64,000 nt of DNA from Polyangium jinanense (GTDB taxonomy: Bacteria; Myxococcota; Polyangia; Polyangiales; Polyangiaceae), in the NCBI RefSeq assembly GCF_028435365.1, contig NZ_JAGTJJ010000036.1:1-64000 (forward strand), given 5' to 3'. Made by a program: the position numbers and the translations under genes. Below are positions 51,586-60,651 of the stretch, piece after piece; within the stretch, counting starts at the first letter, position 1; each line of letters begins with the position of its first letter. The notes beneath the pieces are model-generated. The model was not told the origin of the DNA. It made no database searches and worked only from the letters and a program-made list of their open reading frames with translations.

Positions 51586-54500
51586 TCAGCGCACGCGACG
51601 CTCGGCGAGCCATGCGTCGACGTCGGCGAGTGCTGCGGCCCTTCGGCGAGGCGCTTCTGCGAAGCGCTGGCGCGCCTCCTCGGCGAGTGCGAGGGCGCGC
51701 TCCTTCGTGCCCACGGCCCAGAGTGCGCGCGCCAGCGTGAACAATGCGCGCCCGTGCTCGAGGGGGGCGCCGGGGTGGGACGACAGGATGGAAACGGCGC
51801 GCTCGAGCGGCGGGAGAGCCTCGTGTGCGCGCCCGAGCTTTGACAGGCAGCGGCCGAGACCCACGAGGATGTCGGCGAACTCGGCGTTGCGCTCGCCGAG
51901 GGCTTTTTCGTGAATGGTGAGCGAGCGCCGGGAATGCGGCAGGGCCTCGGCGCAGCGCCCTTGCTCCTCGATGGCTCGGGCCATCGTGCCTTCGATGAGT
52001 GCGACGTTGGGATGGGTTGGTCCGAGCTTCGCTTCGACGATCGTGAGCGAGCGTTCGAGGGTCGAAAGCGCCTCCTTTGACCGGCCTTGCTCGATGAGCG
52101 CGAGGGCGATGTTCATGCGGCACATGCCCACGTCGGGGTGGTTTTCGCCGAGGGTCTTCTCGCCCATGGCGCACGCGCGCTCGTAGAGCGGCAATGCCTT
52201 CTCGGGGGCGCCGCTGTCGAGGTGCGCGTTCGCGAGTGCGTTCTGCGTGTATGCGACGTCGAGGTGCGCGGACCCAAGCGCTCTCTCCTGGATCACGAGC
52301 GTTCGCTGGAGTCGGGTGATCGCGTCGTCGAAGCGCCCCTCGCGCCCGTCGAGATCCGCGAGGAACCTCAGCGTCGTGGCCACTTGGGGGTGATCGGGGC
52401 CGAGGCTCCGCTCCTGGATCACGAGCGCGCGCTCGAAGGCCGACCGGGCGCGCCCGCGCTCGCCGCGCTCGCGCAGCACCCTGCCCACGTCTGCGAGCGC
52501 TGCGGCCAGCTCGAAGTGATCGGGGCCGAGCTCCTGCTCCCGCAGCGTGATGACCCGCGCGAGATCGGCCTCGGCTTCGGCGAGCATGCCCGCTGCGTGT
52601 TTCGTGACGCCGGCTCGATGCAGCACGGCTGCCTCGAGCAGCGCGGGCGCGCCGGCTCGCTTGACCGTCGCGATGGCCAGACGCTCCCACGAGAGCCCGG
52701 CCTGGATCTGCGCTTTGCGGCTCCCCACGACGTAAATCAGCGCGCCCATGGCCCTCGCGGCCAGCGCGTCTTTTCGGCCCTCGACCGCGACGGCCGCCGC
52801 GTCCTCGAGTAGCCGCGCCCCGTCCTCGATGTGGCCGAGCCGGTCGGTCATCTCTCCTGCGATGAGGAGCGCCTCGGCCTCGTGCCCCCGGCTCGCCTTC
52901 GCCCGCGCCCCTGCGAGGGTGGCGCGCGCCGCGTCGAGCGCGTCGGCATACTTGCCCGCGTCGCGCAGGGATCGCGCCCGAGAGAGGTCCGCGTCGAGCG
53001 AGGCGCGCGCGTCGTCCGACAGCGACGGTCCTTCCTCCGCGTCGAGCGCCGAGGCGGCGCCGCACACGTCCACGGGCGTGAGACCCGAGACCACCTGGAG
53101 CGCGTTTTCGATGACCTTCGCGTCGCCCGACACGAAAAGCCCTGCGGCCGCGTCCACCTCGCGCAGGCGCCTCGACAGGCATTGCATGCGCACGTCGAGC
53201 AAATGCTCGGATTGCTCGCCCCGCAGCCGCGTCGCTTCGCAGGCGTCGCGGTGCATCCCGGCCCATGTGCGGCCATACGCGGACATCGCCTCGTCCACGC
53301 CCTTGGATGCGCGCTCCGCGAAGGGCAATCCCGACACCCCGAACCGCTCGCGCACCGCCCTGCTCTGCTCGTCTCCCCACACCGTCGCGAAGCGGGCCTC
53401 GCCGCCCGTGCAGAGCTGCTCGGGCCGGGCACGGGCGCCGCGCGAGGCCGAAACGGCCGCCGCGGCGGATCCTGCGACGAGAAGCACGAGCGCCGCCGCG
53501 GCGCCCCGACGCAGCGCTGCCCGCGGATCACGCGACAGATCCGCGAGCAACGCCTCCATCGTCGGGTATCGCTCCTCCGGCCGCGCGCTCATCCCGCGAA
53601 GCAGGATCTTTCGCAGCCGCGGCGGGATCCGCGACGTCCGCGCCTCGCGAAAGCGCCCCGCAGAGCGCGCCTCGAGCAGCGCCTCCACCGTGTCCCCTTC
53701 GAAGGGACGCTCCCCGCACAGCGCCTCGTATGCCGTGGCGCAGAAGCTCCAGATATCGGCCCGTGCGTCGATGGGCTCGCCTCGCATCTGCTCGGGGGCC
53801 ATGTACGCGGGGGTCCCGACGAAGGCCCTCGTCTGGGAGAGCTCGGGCAGATGCGCGCCCGCCTCACCCTTCCTGGCCGCCTCCTCCACGAGTGCGCTGC
53901 GCGCCAGCCCGAAATCCGTGACGCGCACCCGACCATCACGCCCCACGAGCACGTTGTCGGGCTTGAAATCGCGATGGACGAGCCCGGCGGCGTGCGCGGC
54001 GGCGAGCCCCCTTCCCGCGTGCAGGAGCGCTTGCAGCACCTCGCGAAAGGGCCGCGGCGCCTCGCGCAGCCACGCGCCCAGCGTCGTCCCCGTGACGAAC
54101 TCCATCGCGATGAAGACCCGACCGTCGACCGTGCCCACGTCGTAGATCGCGACCACATTCGGATGCGACAGGCGCGCCAGCGCCTTCGCCTCCCGCAAGA
54201 GCCGCGCTTGCATCTCCACGGCCGATCGCCCCGACTCCCGGCGCAAAAGCTTCAGCGCCACCTTGCGATCGAGGTCGGGATCGTACGCCGCGTACACCAC
54301 CCCCATCGCGCCTGCCCCGATCGGCTGCAGCGTCACGTACCGCCCGAGCTTCGTGCTCGGGCCGATCCCTTCCTCCGCCGGCGCGGGTGCCCCGGGACGC
54401 GAAGCCGCGACCGTCGAGAGCAAAAGCTCGGTGGTCTGCGCGAGCAGCACCCGACACGCCTCGCAGTCGTCCACGTGCGCTTCGATCGCCGCGCGCCTTT

Positions 54501-54630
54501 CGGACGGCAGCGCGCGCCCGAGGAGGGCCACGATCGTGTTTTCGTCGAGGCATTCCTGCGCCTCGGCCTTGCGAGGCACCTGGCCCAGCGTGGGTGGGCG
54601 ATCGTGATGGCGCTCCGCTCGCTGGGCCAA
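51586..54630 (-). CDS. Ser/Thr kinase with N-terminal anti-sigma zinc finger and C-terminal TPRs
   Basis: The protein has up to 1014 residues. The start is uncertain: TTG 54630 is first, and no ATG precedes the domain. Residues 27-62 are a zinc-finger anti-sigma (ZAS/zf-HC2) motif with His52, Cys56 and Cys59. The kinase domain (about 93-365) has 'IGAGAMGVVYAAYD', VALK, 'HRDFKPDN', DFG and 'GTPAYMAPEQ'. A membrane segment (about 378-398) is followed by TPR arrays to the end. It converges on the sigma factor gene. The fusion suggests that it sequesters or phosphorylates a sigma factor, which is inference. Confidence 0.9.
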   Translation of the reverse strand: MAQRAERHHDRPPTLGQVPRKAEAQECLDENTIVALLGRALPSERRAAIEAHVDDCEACRVLLAQTTELLLSTVAASRPGAPAPAEEGIGPSTKLGRYVTLQPIGAGAMGVVYAAYDPDLDRKVALKLLRRESGRSAVEMQARLLREAKALARLSHPNVVAIYDVGTVDGRVFIAMEFVTGTTLGAWLREAPRPFREVLQALLHAGRGLAAAHAAGLVHRDFKPDNVLVGRDGRVRVTDFGLARSALVEEAARKGEAGAHLPELSQTRAFVGTPAYMAPEQMRGEPIDARADIWSFCATAYEALCGERPFEGDTVEALLEARSAGRFREARTSRIPPRLRKILLRGMSARPEERYPTMEALLADLSRDPRAALRRGAAAALVLLVAGSAAAAVSASRGARARPEQLCTGGEARFATVWGDEQSRAVRERFGVSGLPFAERASKGVDEAMSAYGRTWAGMHRDACEATRLRGEQSEHLLDVRMQCLSRRLREVDAAAGLFVSGDAKVIENALQVVSGLTPVDVCGAASALDAEEGPSLSDDARASLDADLSRARSLRDAGKYADALDAARATLAGARAKASRGHEAEALLIAGEMTDRLGHIEDGARLLEDAAAVAVEGRKDALAARAMGALIYVVGSRKAQIQAGLSWERLAIATVKRAGAPALLEAAVLHRAGVTKHAAGMLAEAEADLARVITLREQELGPDHFELAAALADVGRVLRERGERGRARSAFERALVIQERSLGPDHPQVATTLRFLADLDGREGRFDDAITRLQRTLVIQERALGSAHLDVAYTQNALANAHLDSGAPEKALPLYERACAMGEKTLGENHPDVGMCRMNIALALIEQGRSKEALSTLERSLTIVEAKLGPTHPNVALIEGTMARAIEEQGRCAEALPHSRRSLTIHEKALGERNAEFADILVGLGRCLSKLGRAHEALPPLERAVSILSSHPGAPLEHGRALFTLARALWAVGTKERALALAEEARQRFAEAPRRRAAALADVDAWLAERRVR

Positions 54631-54687
54631 ACCGAGCGATGTTCTAGCAGGGCCGGTTCGGGCGGCAATCGCCGGTCTGCGGGGGCG

Positions 54688-55815
54688 TCACTTCAGCTTG
54701 GCGAGAAGGAAGGCCCATTCGTCCTGCCCCATGGAGGTGTCCACGCCGAGCGCCTCGATCTTGGCCACCACCGGGACACCCGCGCCCTGCGCTGCCTCCA
54801 TGACCGCGCGCGCATGGTGGGCGTGGTGGAAGAGCTCGCTCGTGTTCTTGGGGGGCTCCAGCGTCGCGAGCTGGTTGTGCACGTACACGGGCGGATCGTC
54901 GGCGCTGAGGAGCCCGAGCATGTCGACGTCGGCTCGATAAGCCTGGATGGGCGGCGTGTCGATCTCGTCGATCGATCCCATTCCGTAAAACGACGCGAAG
55001 CGCTGCTCGAGCCCCAGAGCGGCGGCGGCCTCGACCATCGAGATGCCGTATTCCTTGAAGACGACCGTCTCCCATTTGATCAAATCGTACGTGGCCTGCG
55101 TGGCGTTCGCCGCGACGGCGATCGGCCGGGTGGACTGCTTCGCCACGGGGTCCGCGCCGCCCGCGGCGGCCATGTCGTCGTGAAACGCGAGCCACATGCT
55201 TGCGCCCGCGCCTGCCGAGCTTCCCAGCAAAACGACCTTGCTCGGGTCGAGGTTCAGCGCGCTCGCGTGGTACCGGATGAACTGCAATGCACGCCGGCAG
55301 TCGCCGAGGGGTTTTGCCACGCCGTCGGTATCCACGGGATCGAGCAGCCGATAATTGAGGCTCGCGAAGGCGACGCCCTGGGCGAGCACGCCCGTGATCT
55401 TCGCGTTGTACTTTTCGGCCTTGTCACCGCCGGTGAAACCCCCGCCGTGGATGTAGATCATGAGCGGCGTGGGCGCGGCGCTCTTCGGCAGGAAAATATC
55501 GAATCGATGAAGCGGGTCCGAGCCGTACGCCACGTCGGCGTAAAACGTCACGTCGACGCCGTCCGTGGGAATCGGCGGCGTAGAGGCCTCGGGCAAGTCG
55601 AGATCGACATGGTACAGGCCCGTCTCCGCTCCGCCGGCGCCTCCGGCACCTCCGGCTCCGCCAGCACCTCCGGCTCCGCCGCCTCCGAGTCCGCCGGTGC
55701 CTGGAGCGCCGCCCGCCGCGGCGCTGCCTCCGGAGCCGGTCGACGGGTTGTCGGGGGCCTGTCCGCACGCGAGGAGCGAAACGAACGCGAGCACACACGC
55801 AAGGTAAGTACGCAT
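54688..55815 (-). CDS. Alpha/beta hydrolase (HSL/BD-FAE-type esterase), lipoprotein
   Basis: This 375-residue protein starts at ATG 55815 with AGGAGG 8 nt upstream. The lipobox is LLAC (Cys17), followed by a low-complexity Gly/Ala linker with GGAGGAGGAGGA. The hydrolase domain has the oxyanion 'IYIHGGGFTGG' (about 140) and Ser in 'GSSAGAGAS' (about 212), with His near the C-terminus ('HHAHHA' or later). It should hydrolyse esters at the outer surface. Its promoter region carries a perfect 16-bp palindrome, so it is likely repressed by a TetR-type regulator not encoded here. Confidence 0.87.
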   Translation of the reverse strand: MRTYLACVLAFVSLLACGQAPDNPSTGSGGSAAAGGAPGTGGLGGGGAGGAGGAGGAGGAGGAETGLYHVDLDLPEASTPPIPTDGVDVTFYADVAYGSDPLHRFDIFLPKSAAPTPLMIYIHGGGFTGGDKAEKYNAKITGVLAQGVAFASLNYRLLDPVDTDGVAKPLGDCRRALQFIRYHASALNLDPSKVVLLGSSAGAGASMWLAFHDDMAAAGGADPVAKQSTRPIAVAANATQATYDLIKWETVVFKEYGISMVEAAAALGLEQRFASFYGMGSIDEIDTPPIQAYRADVDMLGLLSADDPPVYVHNQLATLEPPKNTSELFHHAHHARAVMEAAQGAGVPVVAKIEALGVDTSMGQDEWAFLLAKLK

Positions 55816-55844
55816 GGGGTCCCTCCTATGCGATAGAATAAACT

Positions 55845-55860
55845 GAACGAACGTTCGTTC
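55845..55860. promoter_or_regulatory. Perfect 16-bp palindromic operator in the esterase promoter
   Basis: GAACGAACGTTCGTTC is a perfect palindrome. On the minus strand it sits between a TTGAGA -35-like box and a TATTCT -10-like box with an 18-bp spacer, the usual position for a TetR-type operator. Confidence 0.65.
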
Positions 55861-56033
55861 TCAAACGATTACAAGAGTCCACCCGAGGGGGTCAACAGGA
55901 TTCGTCCCGGGGCGCTCGGTGCCGAATTGCGATGGCAGGCGCCCGGGGGGAACGGGCATATCTTATAGATGCACTTCCATAAGTGTTAAGGCATTTCCTC
56001 CTCCGCGGGGATCGTGTAGCCATGTTCGGGGCG

Positions 56034-57026
56034 ATGAACCTTGCAGGCATCGACGTGAACCTCGTCGTCGCCCTCGACGCCCTCCTCCAGGAGCGCAGCG
56101 TCACGGAGGCCGCCAAGCGGATCGGGCTCAGCCAGCCGGCGATGAGCCACGCGCTCGCCCGGCTGCGCGAGACGCTCGGCGATCCGCTGCTCGTGCGCGT
56201 GGGGCGCACCATGACGCTCACGCCGCGCGCCGAGGCCCTCGTGCCTCGCGCCCGCGCCGTCGTGGAGGAGCTCGAAGCGCTGCTCGCGCCCCTGCCCTCG
56301 TTCGATCCGAAGACGAGCCGCCGCACCTTCAAGCTCGGGGCCACGGACTACGTGCAGTTCGTCCTTTTGCCCGCGCTCGAAGAAATCCTCTCCCGCGAGG
56401 CGCCGAACCTCACCCTGCACATCCTGCCCATCGGCGTTCCTCCGGCGTCCGAGTCGCTCTGCGAAGGCGAGATCGACGTGGCCGTCGGGCGCTTCGAGCA
56501 CGAAAATATGCCGCTCGACGTGCGCCGCGTGTCCCTCTTCCAGGACACGTTCGTCGGCGTGGCGCGCGAAGGCCACCCGAGGGCGCGCGGAAAACTCGAT
56601 CTCGCGACGTACGCGGAGCTCTCGCACGTGCTCGTGTCGCCACGCGGGAAACCGGGCGGGATCGTGGACGGCGCGCTCGCGAAGAAGGGCCTCGTGCGGC
56701 ACGTGGCCCTCACCGTCCCGCATTTCTTGGTCGTGCCGCACATCGTGGCGACCTCGAATCACGTGACGACGATGCTCGCCCACGTGGCCGCGACGTTCAC
56801 CACGCTCCTGCCCCTCGCGACGTTCGAGCCGCCCCCCGAGCTCGACCTCGCGCCGGTCACGATGACGATGGTGTGGCACGAAAGGACGCACGAGGATCCC
56901 GGGGCGCGATGGCTGCGCGACGCGCTCGTGCGGGCCGCGCGGCCGCTCGCCCAGGCGCGAGGATCACGGAGCGATAAAAAGGGGAAAAGCCCCAAGGCCC
57001 CGCTCGCCCCCGAGCACGCCTCGTGA
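56034..57026 (+). CDS. LysR-type transcriptional regulator
   Basis: The 330-residue form from ATG 56034 (MNLAGIDVNLVVALDALL) matches the usual LysR start; ATG 56022 is also possible. The N-terminal HTH has 'RSVTEAAKRIGLSQPAMSHALARLRETLGDPLLVRVGRTMTLTPRA' in outline (about 18-65). The periplasmic-binding-like effector domain is similar to NodD-type LysR proteins ('ATDYVQFVLLPAL', 'EGEIDVAVGRFEHENMP'). A short inverted repeat CACTT-ccat-AAGTG at 55974-55987 lies just upstream and may be its own binding site. It is divergent from the esterase gene, but that promoter looks TetR-like. Confidence 0.9.
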   Translation: MNLAGIDVNLVVALDALLQERSVTEAAKRIGLSQPAMSHALARLRETLGDPLLVRVGRTMTLTPRAEALVPRARAVVEELEALLAPLPSFDPKTSRRTFKLGATDYVQFVLLPALEEILSREAPNLTLHILPIGVPPASESLCEGEIDVAVGRFEHENMPLDVRRVSLFQDTFVGVAREGHPRARGKLDLATYAELSHVLVSPRGKPGGIVDGALAKKGLVRHVALTVPHFLVVPHIVATSNHVTTMLAHVAATFTTLLPLATFEPPPELDLAPVTMTMVWHERTHEDPGARWLRDALVRAARPLAQARGSRSDKKGKSPKAPLAPEHAS

Positions 57027-57041
57027 CAGAGTAAACACGTC

Positions 57042-57428
57042 ATGAGCGACGCGAGCACGCCGGAGACGAAGGCAAAAGAGGTCCCCCTCCCCGCGATTCC
57101 CGACGTCGAGGTTCCGCCCATGCCGGCCATTCCCGAGGTCGAGGTGCCGAAGCTCGATCCGCCCGCCGGCGCAGGAGAAGGCCCGGTCGTCCCGGAGGCG
57201 CCGCCCATTCCCCCGCCGCCCGTGATCCCGGAGTCCCCGCTCGCGCCGCGCCCCGCCGCTGCGGCGCCCCCGGCGCCCGCTGCCGCGCCGTATGTGCCGC
57301 CCATTCCCCCGGAAACCTATCCGGTACCGGCCGCGCCCGAGGCGGCCTACGCGACGCCCGAGCCGCCCGCCCCGTACCCCGTTCCGGAGCCGCCGGCCGC
57401 GTATCCCGTCCCCGAGCCGCCCGCCTGA
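57042..57428 (+). CDS. Pro-rich low-complexity protein
   Basis: The 128-residue frame begins 15 bp after the LysR stop. It is built of Pro/Ala/Val/Glu repeats: 'IPDVEVPPMPAIPEVEVP' early and 'PYPVPEPPAAYPVPEPP' late. No domain is present. The other strand is also open because of the skewed composition, so coding is less certain than for its neighbours. If real, it is probably an extended linker or a scaffold protein; the operon position behind LysR is the main support. Confidence 0.5.
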   Translation: MSDASTPETKAKEVPLPAIPDVEVPPMPAIPEVEVPKLDPPAGAGEGPVVPEAPPIPPPPVIPESPLAPRPAAAAPPAPAAAPYVPPIPPETYPVPAAPEAAYATPEPPAPYPVPEPPAAYPVPEPPA

Positions 57429-57509
57429 TCGCAAGCCACCTCGCCGCGACGAACTTCCGTTGCGACACATACGAGATCATCGTTCAGTCGAGAAGAACGA
57501 TGCTCTACG

Positions 57510-59354
57510 ATGCACGCGAGAACCTCCATGCCTCACCTCGTCGTGCGCAAGCCGGGCCAGATGGCCTACTCCGTGCCGCTTCCGGACGTCCTGCGCATCG
57601 GGCGGCACGAGCAAAACGAGCTCGTCCTCGATGACCACCAGGTCTCCCGCCAGCACGCGACGCTCACGCGCACCGAAAAAGGCTTCGAGGTGCGCGACCT
57701 CGGCTCGCGGCACGGCACGCGGGTGAACGGCGAGTCCGTCACGGCGCACGCGCTCGCCGATGGCGACCGGATCCAGATCGGCAACGTGCTGCTCGAGCTT
57801 TACGAGGAGGACGAGCGGACGATCGTGCACCATCAGGTCACGGCCGCTGGGCCGCCGCCGCGCAAGGCCGAGGCCGATCGGCGCCTGTCGCTGCTCTTCG
57901 ACGTGAGCCGCGCCATCGGGGCGATGGGCGACACCGAGGTGATGCTCGGCGAGATGCTCGAGGCGATCGTGGACGTGCTCGGCGGCGAGCGCGCGCTCGT
58001 GGGGCTCGGCGACGCGACGCGCGGCATCGTGCGGCGCTTCTGCCGTGCGCGGCGTGGCTCCTCGCCGGACGTGGTCCTTTCGCGCGCGGTGCTCGAAGCG
58101 ACGCTCGGCCGGCGCGAGGCGGTGATCGTGCGCGACGCGTTGCGGGACGCGGGCCTCAAGACGATGCATCGCGAGCGAATCGTGTCGGCGATGGCCGTGC
58201 CGCTCGGGCTCTCGGCGCGGCCGGTGGGTCTGCTCTACGTGGACGATCGGCAAGAGGCGGAGCGCTTCGGACCGGACGATCTCGCTTATCTGACGGCCCT
58301 CGGGCACCTCGTCAGCGCGGCGCTGGAGAGCGCCGAGCGTTATCAGCGGGCGGAGGCCATCGCGGAGGCGCTCACGGGCGGCGGCGTCGCGGAGGAGATC
58401 ATCGGCCGGAGCGCGGCGATGACGCGACTCCGGGCGCAGCTCACGAAATACGCGGCCGCGGGGCACGCAAATGCGCTCGTGCGGGGCGAGAGCGGTTCGG
58501 GCAAGGAGCTCGTGGCGCGGGCCCTGCACGAGGCGAGCGCGCGCGCGGCGCGGCCGTTCGTCACCCTGAACTGCGCCGCGATCCCGGAGACGATGCTGGA
58601 GAGCGAGCTCTTCGGCTACGAAAAAGGCGCATTCACGGGCGCGGTCGCGAAAAAACGCGGCAAGTTCGCGCTCGCCGACGGGGGGACCTTGTTCCTCGAC
58701 GAGATCGGCGATCTGGCGCTGCCGGCGCAAGCAAAACTCCTGCGCGCGCTGCAGGAGGGCGAGATCCAGCCGCTCGGCGCGGAGCGGACGCAGAAGGTCG
58801 ACGTGCGCGTGGTGAGCGCGACGCACAAGGATCTGACGAAGGAGATCGCGGAGAAGCGCTTCCGCGAGGATCTCTACTATCGGCTTGCGGTCGTGGAGAT
58901 CGAGGTGCCGCCGCTGCGCGAGCGGGAGAGCGACGTCCTGCTCATCGCCACGGCGCTGATGCGCAAATCGGCATCCGCCATGGGCAAACGAATCGAGGGT
59001 TTTACGGAGGCCGCGCAATCAGCGCTCTTGCGGCATGATTGGCCGGGCAACGTGCGCGAGCTCCGCAACGAGGTCGAGCGCGCCGTGATCAACGCGGACG
59101 GGCCGCTCGTGGACGCGCACGACCTCTCCCCGCGGCTCGGCGCGGCGCGACCGAAGCCGGGGCAGCCGCGCGGCAAGAGCCTGGCCGAGCAATTCGCCGA
59201 GCTCGAACCGACGGAAAAACTGCTCGTGGAAGAGGCGATGTCGCGGGCGAAAGGCAACGTGAGCGAGGCGGCGCGGCTGCTCGGGATCACGCGCATCATG
59301 ATGAAGCGGCGCGTGGATCGGCTGATGGGCGGCGCGGGCAAGGACGAGGATTGA
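57510..59354 (+). CDS. Sigma-54-dependent activator with FHA and GAF domains
   Basis: This 614-residue protein has an FHA domain (about 8-100; 'LRIGRHEQNELVLDDHQVSRQHATL' in outline, 'GSRHGTRVNG'), a GAF domain (about 130-275), an AAA+ domain with Walker A 'GESGSGKE', the sigma-54 loop GAFTGA (about 375), Walker B 'GTLFLDEIGDL' and 'RFREDLYYRL', and a Fis-type HTH at the C-terminus ('SEAARLLGITRIMMKRRVDRL'). FHA domains bind phosphothreonine, so Ser/Thr kinases of the kind in this window probably act upstream. A Met at 57528 gives a more usual FHA start. It is a full-length, intact activator. Confidence 0.93.
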   Translation: MHARTSMPHLVVRKPGQMAYSVPLPDVLRIGRHEQNELVLDDHQVSRQHATLTRTEKGFEVRDLGSRHGTRVNGESVTAHALADGDRIQIGNVLLELYEEDERTIVHHQVTAAGPPPRKAEADRRLSLLFDVSRAIGAMGDTEVMLGEMLEAIVDVLGGERALVGLGDATRGIVRRFCRARRGSSPDVVLSRAVLEATLGRREAVIVRDALRDAGLKTMHRERIVSAMAVPLGLSARPVGLLYVDDRQEAERFGPDDLAYLTALGHLVSAALESAERYQRAEAIAEALTGGGVAEEIIGRSAAMTRLRAQLTKYAAAGHANALVRGESGSGKELVARALHEASARAARPFVTLNCAAIPETMLESELFGYEKGAFTGAVAKKRGKFALADGGTLFLDEIGDLALPAQAKLLRALQEGEIQPLGAERTQKVDVRVVSATHKDLTKEIAEKRFREDLYYRLAVVEIEVPPLRERESDVLLIATALMRKSASAMGKRIEGFTEAAQSALLRHDWPGNVRELRNEVERAVINADGPLVDAHDLSPRLGAARPKPGQPRGKSLAEQFAELEPTEKLLVEEAMSRAKGNVSEAARLLGITRIMMKRRVDRLMGGAGKDED

Positions 59355-59361
59355 GCGGCGT

Positions 59362-60159
59362 TCAGGCGCCTTCCCCGTCGACGAGAGCGACCGTGCGGCA
59401 ATTCCCGTTGCCGTCGCATTCACGGTGGTAGCCCCCGCCGTCGATGCATTCGCCGAGCTGCTGGCCCGCCTTCGCGGCGATACGCAGATCCTCGAGGCCA
59501 AAATCGTTGGCCCAGCCGGAGGTCGAGAGGTCCTGGACGCAAATCGTGACGATGCTCGAGCTCAGGCGCGTGAAATCACATGAGACGAGCTCCCAGGCCG
59601 TGTCGACGCTGTTGTAGGCGAGCGCCTTCGGCGTGCCACACGCCGCGCCGGCCACGAAGAACTGGAGCGAGGGCTTGTTCGCCTCGCTGGTCTGCGTCGA
59701 TAGGCTGCGCGCGTAGACCTGGGCTCGATATGCGATGCCGGCGGCGATGGGCACGCTCACGCACGCGGCATTCACGCTGGACGTTGTGGCCCCGTCGTAG
59801 CAAGCGAACTTGTTGCCGTTCGGCGACTTGCCGCGAAAGCCGCCATTACACGTCGTCGCGTCGGTCGTGGTCTTGAACTGGCCCGACGCGAGGGACCCCG
59901 TGACGGGCGTATAACCGCTCGTGAACGCCTGGGTCGTCTCGTCGAACGTGACGCGCTTCGTGAGGCAGGCCGTCGGAAGGAGGAGGCCTTCGTCGCCCGA
60001 CGCAAGATCGTCCTCTTCCGTCGCGAGAGCGTCGAGATCGTCCGCCTCGGCGACAACGTAAAGATCCTCGTCGGTGGCTTCCGGGGCGACGCAGGCCACG
60101 GGGAGCGCGGCGAGGAGAACCGTGAGGCCGAAACGAACGATGTTCTGGATGCTCTTCAT
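59362..60159 (-). CDS. Hypothetical lipoprotein, beta-rich
   Basis: This 265-residue protein is taken from ATG 60159 (MKSIQNIVRF); the upstream open frame lacks support. The signal ends in LPVAC (Cys23), followed by an acidic linker ('EATDEDLYVVAEADDLDALATEEDD'). The mature part has several Cys and motifs such as 'CNGGFRGKSPNGNKFACYDG' and 'SGWANDFGLEDLRI', which resemble a carbohydrate-binding-type jelly roll, but I cannot assign the family. It converges on the sigma-54 activator. Its upstream region carries a GATC-rich cluster. Confidence 0.75.
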   Translation of the reverse strand: MKSIQNIVRFGLTVLLAALPVACVAPEATDEDLYVVAEADDLDALATEEDDLASGDEGLLLPTACLTKRVTFDETTQAFTSGYTPVTGSLASGQFKTTTDATTCNGGFRGKSPNGNKFACYDGATTSSVNAACVSVPIAAGIAYRAQVYARSLSTQTSEANKPSLQFFVAGAACGTPKALAYNSVDTAWELVSCDFTRLSSSIVTICVQDLSTSGWANDFGLEDLRIAAKAGQQLGECIDGGGYHRECDGNGNCRTVALVDGEGA

Positions 60160-60264
60160 GGGGGGACCTGCCTTCCTGCGTCGTCGTGGTTCGGAAGGAC
60201 GTCTTTCCAAGGACCGTGCCATCCCACGTTCAGGCGGTTTTCGCCGGGATTTTCGCTCGAAGCG

Positions 60265-60326
60265 TGGATCGATCGATCGGGGCGATCGATCCGGTCGATC
60301 GATCCGATCGATCAAACGATCGATCC
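60265..60326. promoter_or_regulatory. GATCGATC-rich cluster 1
   Basis: About eleven GATC tetramers occur in 62 bp, mostly as GATCGATC. A 23-bp core at 60304-60326 (CCGATCGATC, AAA, CGATCGATCC) recurs with one internal change at 63294-63316. It lies between divergent lipoprotein genes (60159 and 60438), so it may be an operator or a methylation-sensitive site. Confidence 0.6.
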
Positions 60327-60437
60327 TCGTCACGACGATTGCCACGCGGCCGCGGGCGAGCGAAAGTGACCATCTTGGCATGCGCCGTGCTCCGAGCCGG
60401 CGCCGGGCCAAGGGCCCTTCGGACTGGAGAAAAAGCA

Positions 60438-60635
60438 ATGAAGCACGGCGCGCACTGGATCCTCCCCTCGATGACGCTCGCAGCGCTCCTCATGAGCGGA
60501 TGTGCCGGCACGACGAAGCCCGCGGACTCGCCGGCCGAGGTGAAAGGTCCGGGGGCAGAGCCCGCGGCCGTGCGCGACCCGAACGCGGGCTGTCAGGTCG
60601 ACAATTGCGACCCCAAGAACACCGCGGAGCATTGA
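60438..60635 (+). CDS. Small lipoprotein
   Basis: The 65-residue protein starts at ATG 60438 with GGAGA 9 nt upstream. The lipobox is LMSGC (Cys22), and the mature peptide has two Cys in 'AGCQVDNCDPKN', close to the end. No family is recognised. Its stop precedes the convergent kinase stop by 16 bp. The signal, lipobox and ribosome site make it a convincing gene in spite of its size. Confidence 0.75.
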   Translation: MKHGAHWILPSMTLAALLMSGCAGTTKPADSPAEVKGPGAEPAAVRDPNAGCQVDNCDPKNTAEH

Positions 60636-60651
60636 GCCCCGCGCGGACGCG

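Noticed and set aside
56964..57470. Gly/Arg-rich frame on the minus strand opposite the Pro-rich protein
   Set aside because: It overlaps the LysR 3' end, and a Gly/Arg-rich peptide is what the complement of Pro-rich codons gives.
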